A stretch of DNA of 64,000 nt from Arcobacter caeni (lineage in GTDB: Bacteria; Campylobacterota; Campylobacteria; Campylobacterales; Arcobacteraceae). Of the stretch, positions 1 through 7,796 are shown in pieces. Position 1 is the first letter of the stretch; every line of letters starts with the position of its first letter. The translations under genes were made by a program, and so were the position numbers. The notes beneath the pieces were generated by a model. That model was not told where the DNA came from and made no database searches. It saw only the letters and a list, made by a program, of their open reading frames with translations. The DNA is taken from positions 186,001-250,000 of the forward strand of contig NZ_MUXE01000001.1 of NCBI RefSeq assembly GCF_003063245.1. Direction: 5' to 3'.

Positions 1-1259
1 CTTTGATAATCTGCTAATTCTAAGAGATTATTTAATTTTAAGAATTCATATTCTACTTTTATCAACTCTTTTTTATTTATAAACATAGGATTTGCAAAAT
101 ATTTTCTATTATTAGAAATATTAAGATATTCAAATTGTTCCATTGTTTCTAAGTTATTAGAGCTAAAACTATATTTATCTATTAGGTTTGAGTATAGTTC
201 TTCAAATTTTGAGTTACCTAATTTATTTATTAAAAGTATTTTATCTTGAGTTGCAAAGATATATTCAAATTTACTCTCTCTACAAACATCTGTTTGTGGC
301 AAATATTCTGCACTTAAAACTTTTTGAGCTTCATCAATAATAATGCTTACAGGTTTCATTATTTCATATTTTGCTTGTTGTAATCTTGTATATATTGCTG
401 TATTAATAGAATCAAGGATATTTTCACTAAAAGTTGAAACATCAATTATTACAATTTTCCCAGCTCTTAACTCTTTTATTATATCAATATCATTTACATT
501 CAAATACTCTTTAGCTGCAACTTGATTTAAAGTACTATTTAAATGATTAACCACAGCATTTTTTCCATGGTCATCATCTTTATTTACTGATTTATAGAGT
601 TTTAGGCTATTTAAAGATTTAGAAATACTATTAATAGATTCATGAAAAATATTCAATCTATTCTTATAAGAATCTATTTCATGCAAATCCAATTTTTGTT
701 TTACATATTCTAAATTTAAACTCATTGTTTCAAAAAAGTTTTTTGTCTCTTCAACTGAAGATATTTGATTATAAATAGATTCATAAGATGTTTGTTTTAC
801 TTCATAAGGAAGTGCAAACTCTTTATTTATTCTTTTAAATTCATTTTCAAGGATATTAAACTTTTTATTTATAATAAATATCATTTCTAGTAAATTTCTT
901 GAAGCAACATCCCAATAATTACCTTTATTTTCATCAGTTTTTACAATCATAGGAATCTGTTTTAAAGATAGATAATCACAAAGATTGATTTTTTTTCCCC
1001 AAGGTTTACCAATTTCAATAACATCTGATAATTTATTATATTTTTTTGCTAGATATTTTGTTTGTAGGTGTAAATTACCTTTAAAATCATATATCAATAA
1101 TCCATAATCAGATTTTATTCTATCTTCAATATTTGGCAATATAGCACATATTGTTTTTCCAGAACCTGTTCTTCCAAAAATAATACCATTAGTAAAATCT
1201 TTATTAAAAATCATCTCTTTTACAGATTTATTTTTTGAATTATTAAAACCAATTGCCAT
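1..1259 (-). CDS. VirD4/TraG-like conjugative coupling ATPase, truncated by window edge
   Basis: The reading frame is open from an ATG at 1259 to the window start (about 419 codons), so the C-terminus is missing. An AGGATT ribosome site lies just upstream. Residues 29-36 form a Walker A motif (GRTGSGKT), and a Walker B motif with D309-E310 sits in the run SIIIDEAQK. It is followed by a stretch ending ATQDKILL, which resembles the region after Walker B in VirD4/TraG coupling proteins. No transmembrane segment precedes the ATPase core, unlike canonical VirD4. Such ATPases pump DNA or gate substrates into a type IV channel; DNA transfer is inferred from the family and from the neighbouring integrase and replication-type genes. 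A HerA/FtsK-like ATPase of a defence system is the main alternative. Confidence 0.75.
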   Translation of the reverse strand, partial: MAIGFNNSKNKSVKEMIFNKDFTNGIIFGRTGSGKTICAILPNIEDRIKSDYGLLIYDFKGNLHLQTKYLAKKYNKLSDVIEIGKPWGKKINLCDYLSLKQIPMIVKTDENKGNYWDVASRNLLEMIFIINKKFNILENEFKRINKEFALPYEVKQTSYESIYNQISSVEETKNFFETMSLNLEYVKQKLDLHEIDSYKNRLNIFHESINSISKSLNSLKLYKSVNKDDDHGKNAVVNHLNSTLNQVAAKEYLNVNDIDIIKELRAGKIVIIDVSTFSENILDSINTAIYTRLQQAKYEIMKPVSIIIDEAQKVLSAEYLPQTDVCRESKFEYIFATQDKILLINKLGNSKFEELYSNLIDKYSFSSNNLETMEQFEYLNISNNRKYFANPMFINKKELIKVEYEFLKLNNLLELADYQ

Positions 1260-1292
1260 ATTTAATCCTTGTGATTTATTCTAATATCTATA

Positions 1293-1326
1293 AATAGTAT
1301 CTAATAAATTGAAATGAGATACTATT
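1293..1326. other. Inverted repeat between two island genes
   Basis: Perfect 10-bp arms (1293-1302 and 1317-1326) enclose a 14-nt loop. The element lies between the stop of the 258-residue repeat protein and the start of the VirD4-like gene. No T-run follows it on the minus strand, so an operator or mRNA-stability hairpin is as likely as a terminator. Confidence 0.45.
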
Positions 1327-1369
1327 AAAAAAACTAATACAAATTTGATAATTACAAGTAAGAAGTTAT

Positions 1370-2146
1370 TTATCCTTCAGGAAAAAGCTTCATTAATTTT
1401 TTATTAAACTCAAACATTTTATTTAAGTTTGATACACCTAAACTTGAAAGTGAATTTAAAGCTTCTGGCAATCCTTTATTTTCATTCAGCATTTTTGAAA
1501 AAGATTTAATCTCTTGCCATTTTGGTAAATTTGATAATTCAGAAATCATTTTTTCAATTTTATTTATTATGAATTTTACTAAAAATAATTCTGCCTCTTG
1601 AGCAGTATAAGCAGGTTTTGAAAGATTCACAAAATATAAATTTGGAGTAGCTCCAGTGCCTTGTTTATAAATTGTACCAGGATGAAGTTGATTTTCTTGA
1701 GTTCTTCTAATCAAAGTACCTTTACCAATATTTAAAAGTTTTGCATACTCATCTGTTGGTAACCAATATCCCATAACTTTTATATTTGAGTTGTGAAACT
1801 GTGGTATTTTTTTCCCATTTTCATCCACATATTCAACAATATCTAAATTAATAGATGATTGAGAAGATAATAACTCCAATCTAAATAGTCTAGCTTCCTC
1901 AGGAGTATAGGGTAATGGTTCAATTGATATAAAATAGTAATTTGCACTTGAATTAGATGTTAATTCACAGATTATATTACCTGGTAAGATATTACTAATT
2001 GTTTTTGAAATAATTACTTGTTTTGATTTAGCTGTTAATACTGCAAAATCAGCTGTTTTAATCCAATATCCACGAATATTTAACTCTGGATCATCAAATC
2101 TAAAATAGTCAGGATGAGTTGTAAGCTTATATAATTCATATTCCAT
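1370..2146 (-). CDS. Hypothetical protein made of two ~100-residue repeats
   Basis: I do not recognise this 258-residue family. It has a clear internal duplication with a period of exactly 100 residues: GYW at 26 and 126, PGNI/PGTI at 55 and 156, YYF/LYF at 70 and 170, and YTPEEARLF/YTAQEAELF at 80 and 180. Each copy starts with GYW followed by a helix-turn-helix-like stretch (in copy 2 the run TDEYAKLLNIGKGTLIRR). That resembles the winged-helix DNA-binding modules of Mu-type transposases or MerR-like proteins, but this is only a visual impression. A GGAG ribosome site precedes the ATG. It is oriented like the VirD4-like gene and is probably co-transcribed with it. No signal peptide or membrane segment is visible. 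Confidence 0.75.
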   Translation of the reverse strand: MEYELYKLTTHPDYFRFDDPELNIRGYWIKTADFAVLTAKSKQVIISKTISNILPGNIICELTSNSSANYYFISIEPLPYTPEEARLFRLELLSSQSSINLDIVEYVDENGKKIPQFHNSNIKVMGYWLPTDEYAKLLNIGKGTLIRRTQENQLHPGTIYKQGTGATPNLYFVNLSKPAYTAQEAELFLVKFIINKIEKMISELSNLPKWQEIKSFSKMLNENKGLPEALNSLSSLGVSNLNKMFEFNKKLMKLFPEG

Positions 2147-2470
2147 TATAACTCCATATATAAATAATTAAAAGAATTGTATCATAAATTAGAATAAATC
2201 ACAATACTAATTAAGATATTTTTAATATTTAATATTTTACTAAATGAATAAAAATAAGCCAAAAAATGGATTTTAATAAATTTTATAAAAAGATGGTGTT
2301 AAAAGAAAATTATTAAATATTTAAGAATATTTTAATGTTTCATATTTTAGTATTTGGATACCACGGAGGTTTTAAGAGAAATCAAATTGGGAGAAAAAGA
2401 TCTAATTCCTAAATACTTCGGCAAAAGTATCTAAAGGAAAAGGATCTTAAATTAAATAAAAGGACAAGAA
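2147..2470 (+). promoter_or_regulatory. AT-rich divergent intergenic region and leader of the helicase module
   Basis: This 324-bp gap separates two divergent island genes. Its first part is extremely AT-rich with recurring TTAATATTT-like words (about 2215-2335), as in promoters or AT-rich origin segments. A 25-codon open frame with a basic C-terminal half runs from an ATG at 2335 to a stop at 2410-2412, inside the hairpin described separately. I see no tRNA here. An origin role is conceivable because the next gene encodes a RepA-like helicase, but no convincing regular iterons are visible. Confidence 0.4.
2397..2448 (+). other. Long interrupted hairpin in the leader of gene 2471
   Basis: A 52-nt inverted repeat forms three stacked helices separated by small internal loops: AAGATC with GATCTT, TTCCT with AGGAA, and AATACTT with AAGTAT around a CGGCAA-type loop. 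It ends 22 nt before the ATG at 2471, close to the AGGA ribosome site. It could be a structured regulatory leader, a cis RNA element, or a single-strand feature used in replication or transfer. There is no T-run directly after it, so it is not a simple terminator. Confidence 0.55.
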
Positions 2471-3157
2471 ATGCTTCGAAACAAACTAATCCCTTATTTG
2501 AGACTGGATTATATCAAGATTATGGAAGATTTTCAAATTTTGAAAATAAATTCAATGGAAAAAGATGAATTATTAGTTCATCTTAAAAATTCAGAATCAT
2601 GGCTATATGATTGTTACTTAAAAGATGAATGTATCAATCTATTTCTAAAAACAGGTGGATTTATAGCAATTGGTTTATCAGATGATGATCTATTTAAAAT
2701 TGGTGTGGATATTACGATAAGTCAAATAAATAAGCGATATTTTTTTGATATTAAAAAAGATGACAATATTTTAATTTTAAAGAAAGTTAAATCACGAATT
2801 GTTAATAATATTAGAAATTACTTTAGTCCGACAAGAAAGATAAATTATCAACAATTTCATAATTTTATAATTCAAATTGAAGATTCTTATGAAAATTTTG
2901 AACAAATTATTTTCGAAATTGATTTGGGAAAGATTGATAAAGAAAGCTTAACGAATACTTTTAAAAAAGTATGGGAAGATTCTATTGGTGATATGGATTT
3001 TGACATAAAAGATTTCGAAGACCTATGTGTAAAATTTGGATTTACACCTCTTGATGTTCTTGTTTACAATCCTTATATTGTGCCTAAGATGTCAAAACAA
3101 ACTTTAAATAATAGTGATTATCAATTAGTTCTAATTTTTGATGAGAAGGCAGCGTAA
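2471..3157 (+). CDS. Hypothetical protein, first gene of the RepA-like helicase module
   Basis: I do not recognise this 228-residue protein. It is soluble, lysine- and acid-rich, with no signal peptide, membrane helix or obvious nucleotide-binding motif. The ATG follows an AGGA ribosome site. Its stop overlaps the next start as TAATG, so translation is probably coupled to the helicase gene. On plasmids and islands, RepA-type helicases often sit with primase- or initiator-type partners, so a replication role is a context guess only. No catalytic acidic triad of a primase could be assigned with confidence. Confidence 0.75.
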   Translation: MLRNKLIPYLRLDYIKIMEDFQILKINSMEKDELLVHLKNSESWLYDCYLKDECINLFLKTGGFIAIGLSDDDLFKIGVDITISQINKRYFFDIKKDDNILILKKVKSRIVNNIRNYFSPTRKINYQQFHNFIIQIEDSYENFEQIIFEIDLGKIDKESLTNTFKKVWEDSIGDMDFDIKDFEDLCVKFGFTPLDVLVYNPYIVPKMSKQTLNNSDYQLVLIFDEKAA

Positions 3158-4317
3158 TGTCTAATCTAATTCAAAAAATTGAAACCAAAATAAAAAATCA
3201 GGAGCAAATTCCTGATTTGATTCAAAGAATTGATAATATCTTAAAAAATAATAGTCATCTTTTAAGTGATAATGAAATAACAGAAGTTAGAAATGAAAAA
3301 ATCAGATTAGAAAAAAAATTAATTAAATCTAATTTATCTATTGAAAACAAATTTAATGATTTTTTTTATTCATTTGAAGAGATAGAAAATGCACATGAAA
3401 CACAATGGTTAATTTCAGAAGTTATTCCAAGTGGGACAATCGGAGTATTCTATGGAGGTGCAGGAGTTGGGAAAAGCTCTTTACTTGTTAAGTTTTCTAA
3501 AGAAATTTTAGAAAACTACAAAAACACATTTATTATATATATAGATGCAGACATGGCTTTAGGGAAAATCAATGATTTTGGGATAGGAGAAATGATAAAA
3601 CAATATGGAGAGAGATTTAGATACGCTGGAAAATCATCTAATAATTTAAGTGTTGTTTCTCAAAATCTTTTAAAAGAAATTATTCAAATTCAACTAGATT
3701 TTCCACAAAGAAAATATATTATAATAGAGGACTCATTAACATTAATAACACCTAGAAAGCAAGGTTTTATTGATGTTGAGAAATTATATAGATATGAAAA
3801 GCAAATACGTGATGCTAATGGAACTATTATCATAGTTACACACTTAAATAAGGCAGGAGTTTTTGCAGATTCTCAGCAAATTGAAAACTATGCTGACTAT
3901 ACATTTTTAGTACAAAGAAATGATTTTAATTCATCTATTTTGCTATTACCTAAAAAAGCAAGTAGATATAATATTCATGAAAAAGCCTACAAAGTTGAGA
4001 ATAGAAAAATAATTGAAGAAATTGATTTTCAAATTGCAAATATAAGTTATTCAGAGAGTTCTTTTGTAAATACTATTTTAGATCTATTATCAGATGGAGA
4101 AATGAATCAAAGTGAGATTATGAAATATTTAAAACAAATTTCATTTCTTTCAAAATATTCAATTGGAGAAAAAAAAGTCTTATCTTTATTGGATAAATGG
4201 TCAAAAATGGGAAAATGGTCTTATGAACAAAGAGTTAATGAAAAAAATGCAAAGTTTTACTATATAGAAACTGCAAAACTTACAAAACTGCCAAACATTG
4301 ATAAAATAGGAGCTTAA
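3157..4317 (+). CDS. RepA-like hexameric helicase / AAA_25-type ATPase
   Basis: The 386-residue protein carries Walker A at residues 100-107 (GGAGVGKS), a Walker B-type strand ending E191-D192 (IIIEDSLTL), and a later strand with H229 (IIIVTHLNKAG). This is the RecA-fold arrangement of RepA-type helicases of mobilisable plasmids and integrated elements. The N-terminal 70 residues look coiled or helical. The C-terminal part (about 300-370) resembles a small winged-helix domain. The likely role is DNA unwinding for replication of the excised element. It is coupled to the upstream gene by a one-base TAATG overlap, and the next start lies just beyond its stop. RadA/KaiC-like ATPases are the alternative. 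Confidence 0.8.
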   Translation: MSNLIQKIETKIKNQEQIPDLIQRIDNILKNNSHLLSDNEITEVRNEKIRLEKKLIKSNLSIENKFNDFFYSFEEIENAHETQWLISEVIPSGTIGVFYGGAGVGKSSLLVKFSKEILENYKNTFIIYIDADMALGKINDFGIGEMIKQYGERFRYAGKSSNNLSVVSQNLLKEIIQIQLDFPQRKYIIIEDSLTLITPRKQGFIDVEKLYRYEKQIRDANGTIIIVTHLNKAGVFADSQQIENYADYTFLVQRNDFNSSILLLPKKASRYNIHEKAYKVENRKIIEEIDFQIANISYSESSFVNTILDLLSDGEMNQSEIMKYLKQISFLSKYSIGEKKVLSLLDKWSKMGKWSYEQRVNEKNAKFYYIETAKLTKLPNIDKIGA

Positions 4318-4318
4318 G

Positions 4319-4564
4319 ATGGATAAAAATCAAGATATTAAAATTATGACTAGCCTTTTATTTGACCGTTTTCAAAAAATTACTTTAAATGCAGAAGAAA
4401 CAGCTTCAGTAATTGGAAGAAGTGAAGATTATCTGAAAAAAGATAGAGAAGAAGCAATTGGTATACCATATACTAGACTTAATGGCAAAGAAAAAGGAAA
4501 ACCTCTTTATAATATAACAGCCATTGCTAAAGCTCTTGTTGAAAATGAAAAAAAGGTTTCTTAA
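4319..4564 (+). CDS. Small putative DNA-binding protein of the island
   Basis: The 81-residue basic protein has a predicted helix-turn-helix-like centre (residues 22-42, including AEETASVIGRSEDYLKKD). That is the layout of excisionase/AlpA-like or plasmid-regulator proteins. It begins one base after the helicase stop, with an AGGAG site inside the preceding gene, so it is the last gene of the three-gene module and precedes a terminator hairpin. A role as excisionase partner of the integrase or as repressor of the module is inference. Confidence 0.65.
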   Translation: MDKNQDIKIMTSLLFDRFQKITLNAEETASVIGRSEDYLKKDREEAIGIPYTRLNGKEKGKPLYNITAIAKALVENEKKVS

Positions 4565-4571
4565 ATAATTT

Positions 4572-4599
4572 ACATAGTTAGCATTTTTCCTAACTGTGT
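4572..4599 (+). terminator. Hairpin terminator after the helicase module
   Basis: Ten-base arms (4572-4581 and 4590-4599, one mismatch) enclose an 8-nt loop, 8 bp after the stop of the small DNA-binding gene. It is followed by AT-rich sequence with a short T-run. It also lies 3' of the antitoxin remnant on the other strand, so it may act in both directions. Confidence 0.65.
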
Positions 4600-4603
4600 A
4601 AAA

Positions 4604-4748
4604 CTATTTCTTTAAAAATTCACTATACGTTGGATAATCATAAATTCATCTTGATACTCGTCTAATTTTTTTATCTTTTACTAAATCTAATAAAACATTG
4701 TCAATTTGTTGTCTATCAAATTTTTTAATCAAATCAGTAAATAAAAAC
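4604..4748 (-). pseudogene. Remnant of a DUF6088 / AbiEi-like antitoxin gene
   Basis: Reading the minus strand from 4748 gives a peptide with TDLIKKFD, then LVKDKKIRRVSR, an in-frame TGA, then IYDYPTYSEFLKK and a stop at 4604-4606. The YDYPxYSxxL ending is typical of DUF6088 proteins, which carry an AbiEi-type antitoxin fold. The codon that is TGA here is where such proteins normally have glycine, so one G-to-T change would explain it. Upstream, around 4750-4770, another frame reads RGDCFYLL, which could be the preceding segment after a frameshift. The N-terminal half and any partner toxin are absent from this spot, so this is a decayed piece. Confidence 0.65.
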
Positions 4749-4859
4749 AATCACCCCTATCATGACTAGGAATACTATACTATAGAGCATCAAGTCATTA
4801 TTCCTTGTAATATTTTCTAGAAAAAAGCATATATTTTCTGTATTTTATTTAAATTAATA

Positions 4860-6101
4860 TTAATATAAAAACCCAAAAATCCAAAGAGGAATTTTATTTC
4901 CAAAACCAATTTCAATATTATCGCTAACAACAAATGAATTTGGTAAATCTTTAATTTGTTCAAATCCTTTATTTTTTCCACCAACTTCAAAAGTATATTT
5001 CTCTTCACAATAAAAATCACCTATTTTACTTGCATATATTCCATCATCATTTAAAATTTGTTTATTTTTATAGTAATTATCTAATTGATTAATAAAGAAA
5101 GTTTCTCTTAGATTTCCAATATTTGGTTCTTTGGTGTACATTAAATTTGTATTTGCTAAATATATTTTTTCTGCTTTATCAATTGATTTCATTGATAATG
5201 AATTTTGCATTAAAAGTTTAATTAATCCAGCATCATCTAGTTTTGAAAGATACTCTTTTAAAGTTCTATCATCAGTTATATCTGCTGCTTTTTTTAATTC
5301 ACTCATATTTGGTTCGAAAGGTACACTTTTTATAATGATTGATAAAAGCATTTTTATTTTCTTTACACTTGTTCCATTTAATTTTGGATAAACATTCAAC
5401 AAATCACTCTCAATCGAAACATTAATATTTTGTTGCAGAGTTTGAAAAAAAAGTAATTCATTTGGCATTGATAAGTAGTATGGATAATACCCATATTTCA
5501 AATAATCCTTAAAAAGAGGAATTATCTTTTTATCTTTTTTTTCAATCTCTTTTTTAATGTTTGATGCCATTTCAATATGATTGTTTAATATTTCTTCTAA
5601 AGTATAATTATTGAATTTATAGCCATGATGAAGTTCTAGAAATTCTCTAAAACTCATTCCAACCATGTTATAAACTATAGCTCGTCTGCTAAGGTCATGA
5701 CTACCTTTATTTATCTGTAAAGCAGAACTTCCTGTTGCTATTATTTTTAATTTATCAAATCTATCATAAATATTTTTTAACTCCGCAGACCAACTACCAT
5801 ATTTGTGTATTTCATCAAAACAAAGAAGTTTTCCACCATTTAAAACAAACTCTTCAGCTATTTGTGTCATTGTGAATTTTGAAGTATTTTGGATATCATC
5901 AAGATTTATATATAAAGCTTCATTCTCTCTATAATTTTGAATTATATATTGAGCAATAGTAGTTGTTTTCCCTATTCCTCTAGGTCCTATGATAATAGAA
6001 AGTCTATGTTCTAGTTTATTTGAATTTATAAAATATCTTTTATACTCTTGATTACTCAGGTTTATAAAATCTCTACTTTTAATAAAAAGCTCTTCTAACA
6101 T
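4860..6101 (-). CDS. AAA family ATPase with DUF4143-like C-terminus
   Basis: The 413-residue protein has Walker A at 39-46 (GPRGIGKT), Walker B at about 92-97 (LLCFDEIHK) and a sensor-type strand IIATGSSAL near 120. This is the AAA_14 layout followed by a DUF4143-like C-terminal half rich in helices. These proteins are common in bacteria and archaea, often near mobile DNA, and their function is largely unknown. A GGAAT ribosome site precedes the ATG. It is flanked by the dead antitoxin fragment and the integrase, so it is probably island cargo. The protein looks intact. Confidence 0.85.
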   Translation of the reverse strand: MLEELFIKSRDFINLSNQEYKRYFINSNKLEHRLSIIIGPRGIGKTTTIAQYIIQNYRENEALYINLDDIQNTSKFTMTQIAEEFVLNGGKLLCFDEIHKYGSWSAELKNIYDRFDKLKIIATGSSALQINKGSHDLSRRAIVYNMVGMSFREFLELHHGYKFNNYTLEEILNNHIEMASNIKKEIEKKDKKIIPLFKDYLKYGYYPYYLSMPNELLFFQTLQQNINVSIESDLLNVYPKLNGTSVKKIKMLLSIIIKSVPFEPNMSELKKAADITDDRTLKEYLSKLDDAGLIKLLMQNSLSMKSIDKAEKIYLANTNLMYTKEPNIGNLRETFFINQLDNYYKNKQILNDDGIYASKIGDFYCEEKYTFEVGGKNKGFEQIKDLPNSFVVSDNIEIGFGNKIPLWIFGFLY

Positions 6102-6227
6102 ATCTTATTCCTATTGTGAAGTTTTACAATTATATCAGAATATTATATGTAATACAATACATACAACAGATCTACAAAATTTTGCAACAGGAAATAAATA
6201 TCTGGCTTAATTATATTTCGCAGAAAA

Positions 6228-6243
6228 AAGTATATCTTTTTCT
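6228..6243 (+). repeat. Direct repeat copy 1 flanking the integrase gene
   Basis: A 16-nt word ending TATCTTTTTCT lies 18 bp beyond the integrase stop. It recurs at 7466-7481, upstream of the integrase start, with 15 of 16 bases identical and in the same orientation. Such paired words around an int gene may be integrase arm-binding sites. In this AT-rich DNA chance similarity is a real alternative. Confidence 0.35.
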
Positions 6244-6261
6244 GGATTTATCAAATTAATT

Positions 6262-7428
6262 TTAAATAAATTTCAACCCAAATACAGCATCTCTACCATT
6301 TGCTGAACTTAATTTTGCATATCTAATAGTTTGACTAATATCTGCATGATCCATTAATCTCATTATTGTATAGATAGGCGTTTCCGCAATTGCTAATTGA
6401 GAAGCAAATGTATGTCTCAAAGTATGAATAACTACCCTTCTTTTGCTATCTTCAGGCTTTAATCCTTGATTAAATAATTTATCAAATATTGGCTGTAATA
6501 CCTTATTTATTGAATTTCTATTTAATTCTTCGGGTGAACTATTTACAAGATAATCAATTGGACTTAGATTTTCAATTCTTTTAGCAATTAACTCTCTATA
6601 ATTAGGGTGAATATACCCATTATATGTTCTATTTGCTTTATGATTTTTAATTATTACAGTATTTGAATTTAAATTAATATCGGCTTTTGAAATTGTTAAA
6701 ACACTTCTAAGCCTTGCACCAGTTGATAAACTAAGAGCTAAAAATACTTTTATATTTTCTGTAACATTATCATTTATTTTATTGTCAAATAATTCTTGTC
6801 TATTATCTAATGCATCCCATATTTTTTTTATTTCATTTAATTCTAAATATCTTTCTCTATCATTGTCAACTTTTTCTCTTTCAATTTTTGCTGCAATTGC
6901 TGGATTTTTAATATTTAAATCTTTTTTTGAAATCATATAATTAAATACTGTACTAATTATATTAATCCAGTCATTAATAGTTTTAGGTGAATACTCTCTT
7001 GTCGTTTTTTGACTTTTTAATTTTTTTGCTTTTATCTTAAAATCTTCAATCATTTGAGTTGTTATATCATCCATTTTTATATGCCAAAAAGTTGTTTTTA
7101 CGTGTAGTTCATATCTTCTCTTCGTATTCAAACTATCACTCTTCGTCTCAATTGATTTATAATACATATTAAAACATTCATCAAATGTTGGTAACTTCTG
7201 ATTTAAAAGCATTGGAGCATCTTCTTTTAGTCTATCAACTGACGTTCTTTTTGCTCTAATTTTATTCGCATACTCTGCGGTAATTCCTTCTTTAAAACTA
7301 CCAATTTTTTCTTTTGTATATTTTTTATTTTGCATATATGTGATATAAAAGACTTTATCATTATTTTTAGTTAGCCTATAAAATACACCTGTATATTTGG
7401 TAGGAGTTAAAGTTGAATTATTTACCAT
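6262..7428 (-). CDS. Phage-type tyrosine recombinase / integrase
   Basis: The 388-residue protein has the full set of tyrosine recombinase residues: R239 (TGARLRS), H335 and R338 (HTLRHTF), H361 (MDHADIS) and nucleophile Y370, with a candidate catalytic lysine at 261 or 264. Residues 1-75 resemble an arm-binding domain and about 80-185 a SAM-like core-binding domain. The gene is complete, with an AAAGG site before the ATG. It lies at the right end of the island next to a gene 3'-end fragment and a terminator, the usual position for an integrase beside its attachment site. It should catalyse integration and excision of the island. Confidence 0.95.
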   Translation of the reverse strand: MVNNSTLTPTKYTGVFYRLTKNNDKVFYITYMQNKKYTKEKIGSFKEGITAEYANKIRAKRTSVDRLKEDAPMLLNQKLPTFDECFNMYYKSIETKSDSLNTKRRYELHVKTTFWHIKMDDITTQMIEDFKIKAKKLKSQKTTREYSPKTINDWINIISTVFNYMISKKDLNIKNPAIAAKIEREKVDNDRERYLELNEIKKIWDALDNRQELFDNKINDNVTENIKVFLALSLSTGARLRSVLTISKADINLNSNTVIIKNHKANRTYNGYIHPNYRELIAKRIENLSPIDYLVNSSPEELNRNSINKVLQPIFDKLFNQGLKPEDSKRRVVIHTLRHTFASQLAIAETPIYTIMRLMDHADISQTIRYAKLSSANGRDAVFGLKFI

Positions 7429-7465
7429 ATAAAACCTTTATTTTTTTGTTGATTATTTGTTGGTA

Positions 7466-7481
7466 AAGTCTATCTTTTTCT
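7466..7481 (+). repeat. Direct repeat copy 2 flanking the integrase gene
   Basis: This 16-nt word differs at one position from the copy at 6228-6243 and has the same orientation. It starts 38 bp upstream of the integrase ATG, where an integrase could bind to regulate its own promoter or act as an arm site. Function is inferred from position only. Confidence 0.35.
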
Positions 7482-7602
7482 AACTTTAATTAACTTTTAA
7501 TAGCTTTCAAAAAAGCAAAAATATATAAATAAATCCTTATTTTATGGGGCTCATATAGCATTTAAGGGCTTTGTTAGATTTTGAGAGATTTATTATTTTT
7601 GG

Positions 7603-7638
7603 GAAGGTACTCCTGTAGAAGTAGCTGTTGCTGAATAA
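7603..7638 (+). pseudogene. 3'-end fragment of an unidentified plus-strand gene
   Basis: In frame with a stop at 7636-7638 the sequence reads EGTPVEVAVAE, an amino-acid composition unlike random AT-rich DNA. A strong terminator follows 22 bp later. Reading upstream, a stop occurs 17 codons before the end, so no gene body is attached. It fits the duplicated 3' end of a gene used as an integration target. I cannot name the parent gene. Confidence 0.4.
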
Positions 7639-7660
7639 GCTTTGCACTACTATATAAAAA

Positions 7661-7692
7661 AGGTAGAAGCTTTTAGCTTCTACCTTTTTTTA
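7661..7692. terminator. Strong intrinsic terminator, bidirectional
   Basis: Perfect 10-bp arms (7661-7670 and 7676-7685) with a 5-nt loop are preceded by an A-run and followed by a T-run, so it can stop transcription on either strand. It separates the mobile island and gene tail from the NosL-type gene. Confidence 0.88.
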
Positions 7693-7762
7693 TTTATATT
7701 ATTTTCTAAACTCAAATCTTACATTAAATCAGAAATTTAACAAAAAATTAACTACATTTAAC

Positions 7763-7790
7763 TATAATTTTCTCATATCAATTATAAGGA
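7763..7790 (+). promoter_or_regulatory. Promoter -10 and ribosome site of the NosL-type gene
   Basis: A perfect TATAAT lies at 7763-7768, about 29 bp before the ATG, with an AAGGA ribosome site at 7786-7790. No good -35 box is visible at normal spacing, as is common in Campylobacterota promoters. Confidence 0.55.
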
Positions 7791-7796
7791 AAAATT

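Larger units (their letters stand above)
7429..7660. other. Probable island attachment-site region
   Basis: This is non-coding DNA between the integrase start and the terminator at 7661. The end nearest the integrase holds the second 16-nt repeat copy and a TTGTTG-rich stretch. The far end reads as the last codons of a plus-strand gene. No tRNA fold is visible. The pattern of integrase, repeat and gene tail suggests attR or attL, with the intact target gene beyond the left edge of the window. Confidence 0.4.

Noticed and set aside
343..525. 60-codon plus-strand frame
   Set aside because: It lies antisense inside the VirD4-like gene, which has clear Walker motifs on the other strand.
4817..5020. 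67-codon frame on the minus strand within the end of the AAA ATPase gene
   Set aside because: It overlaps the ATPase gene in another frame, is low-complexity Ile/Leu/Lys, and has no ribosome site.
6221..6244. Hairpin-like CAGAAAAA...TTTTTCTG pair after the integrase gene
   Set aside because: The stem is mostly A-T with no GC core, and it overlaps the direct repeat that may explain the sequence better.
7550..7660. tRNA or tmRNA as integration target next to the integrase
   Set aside because: No cloverleaf, T-arm or CCA-adjacent acceptor stem could be drawn; the sequence reads better as a gene tail plus terminator.
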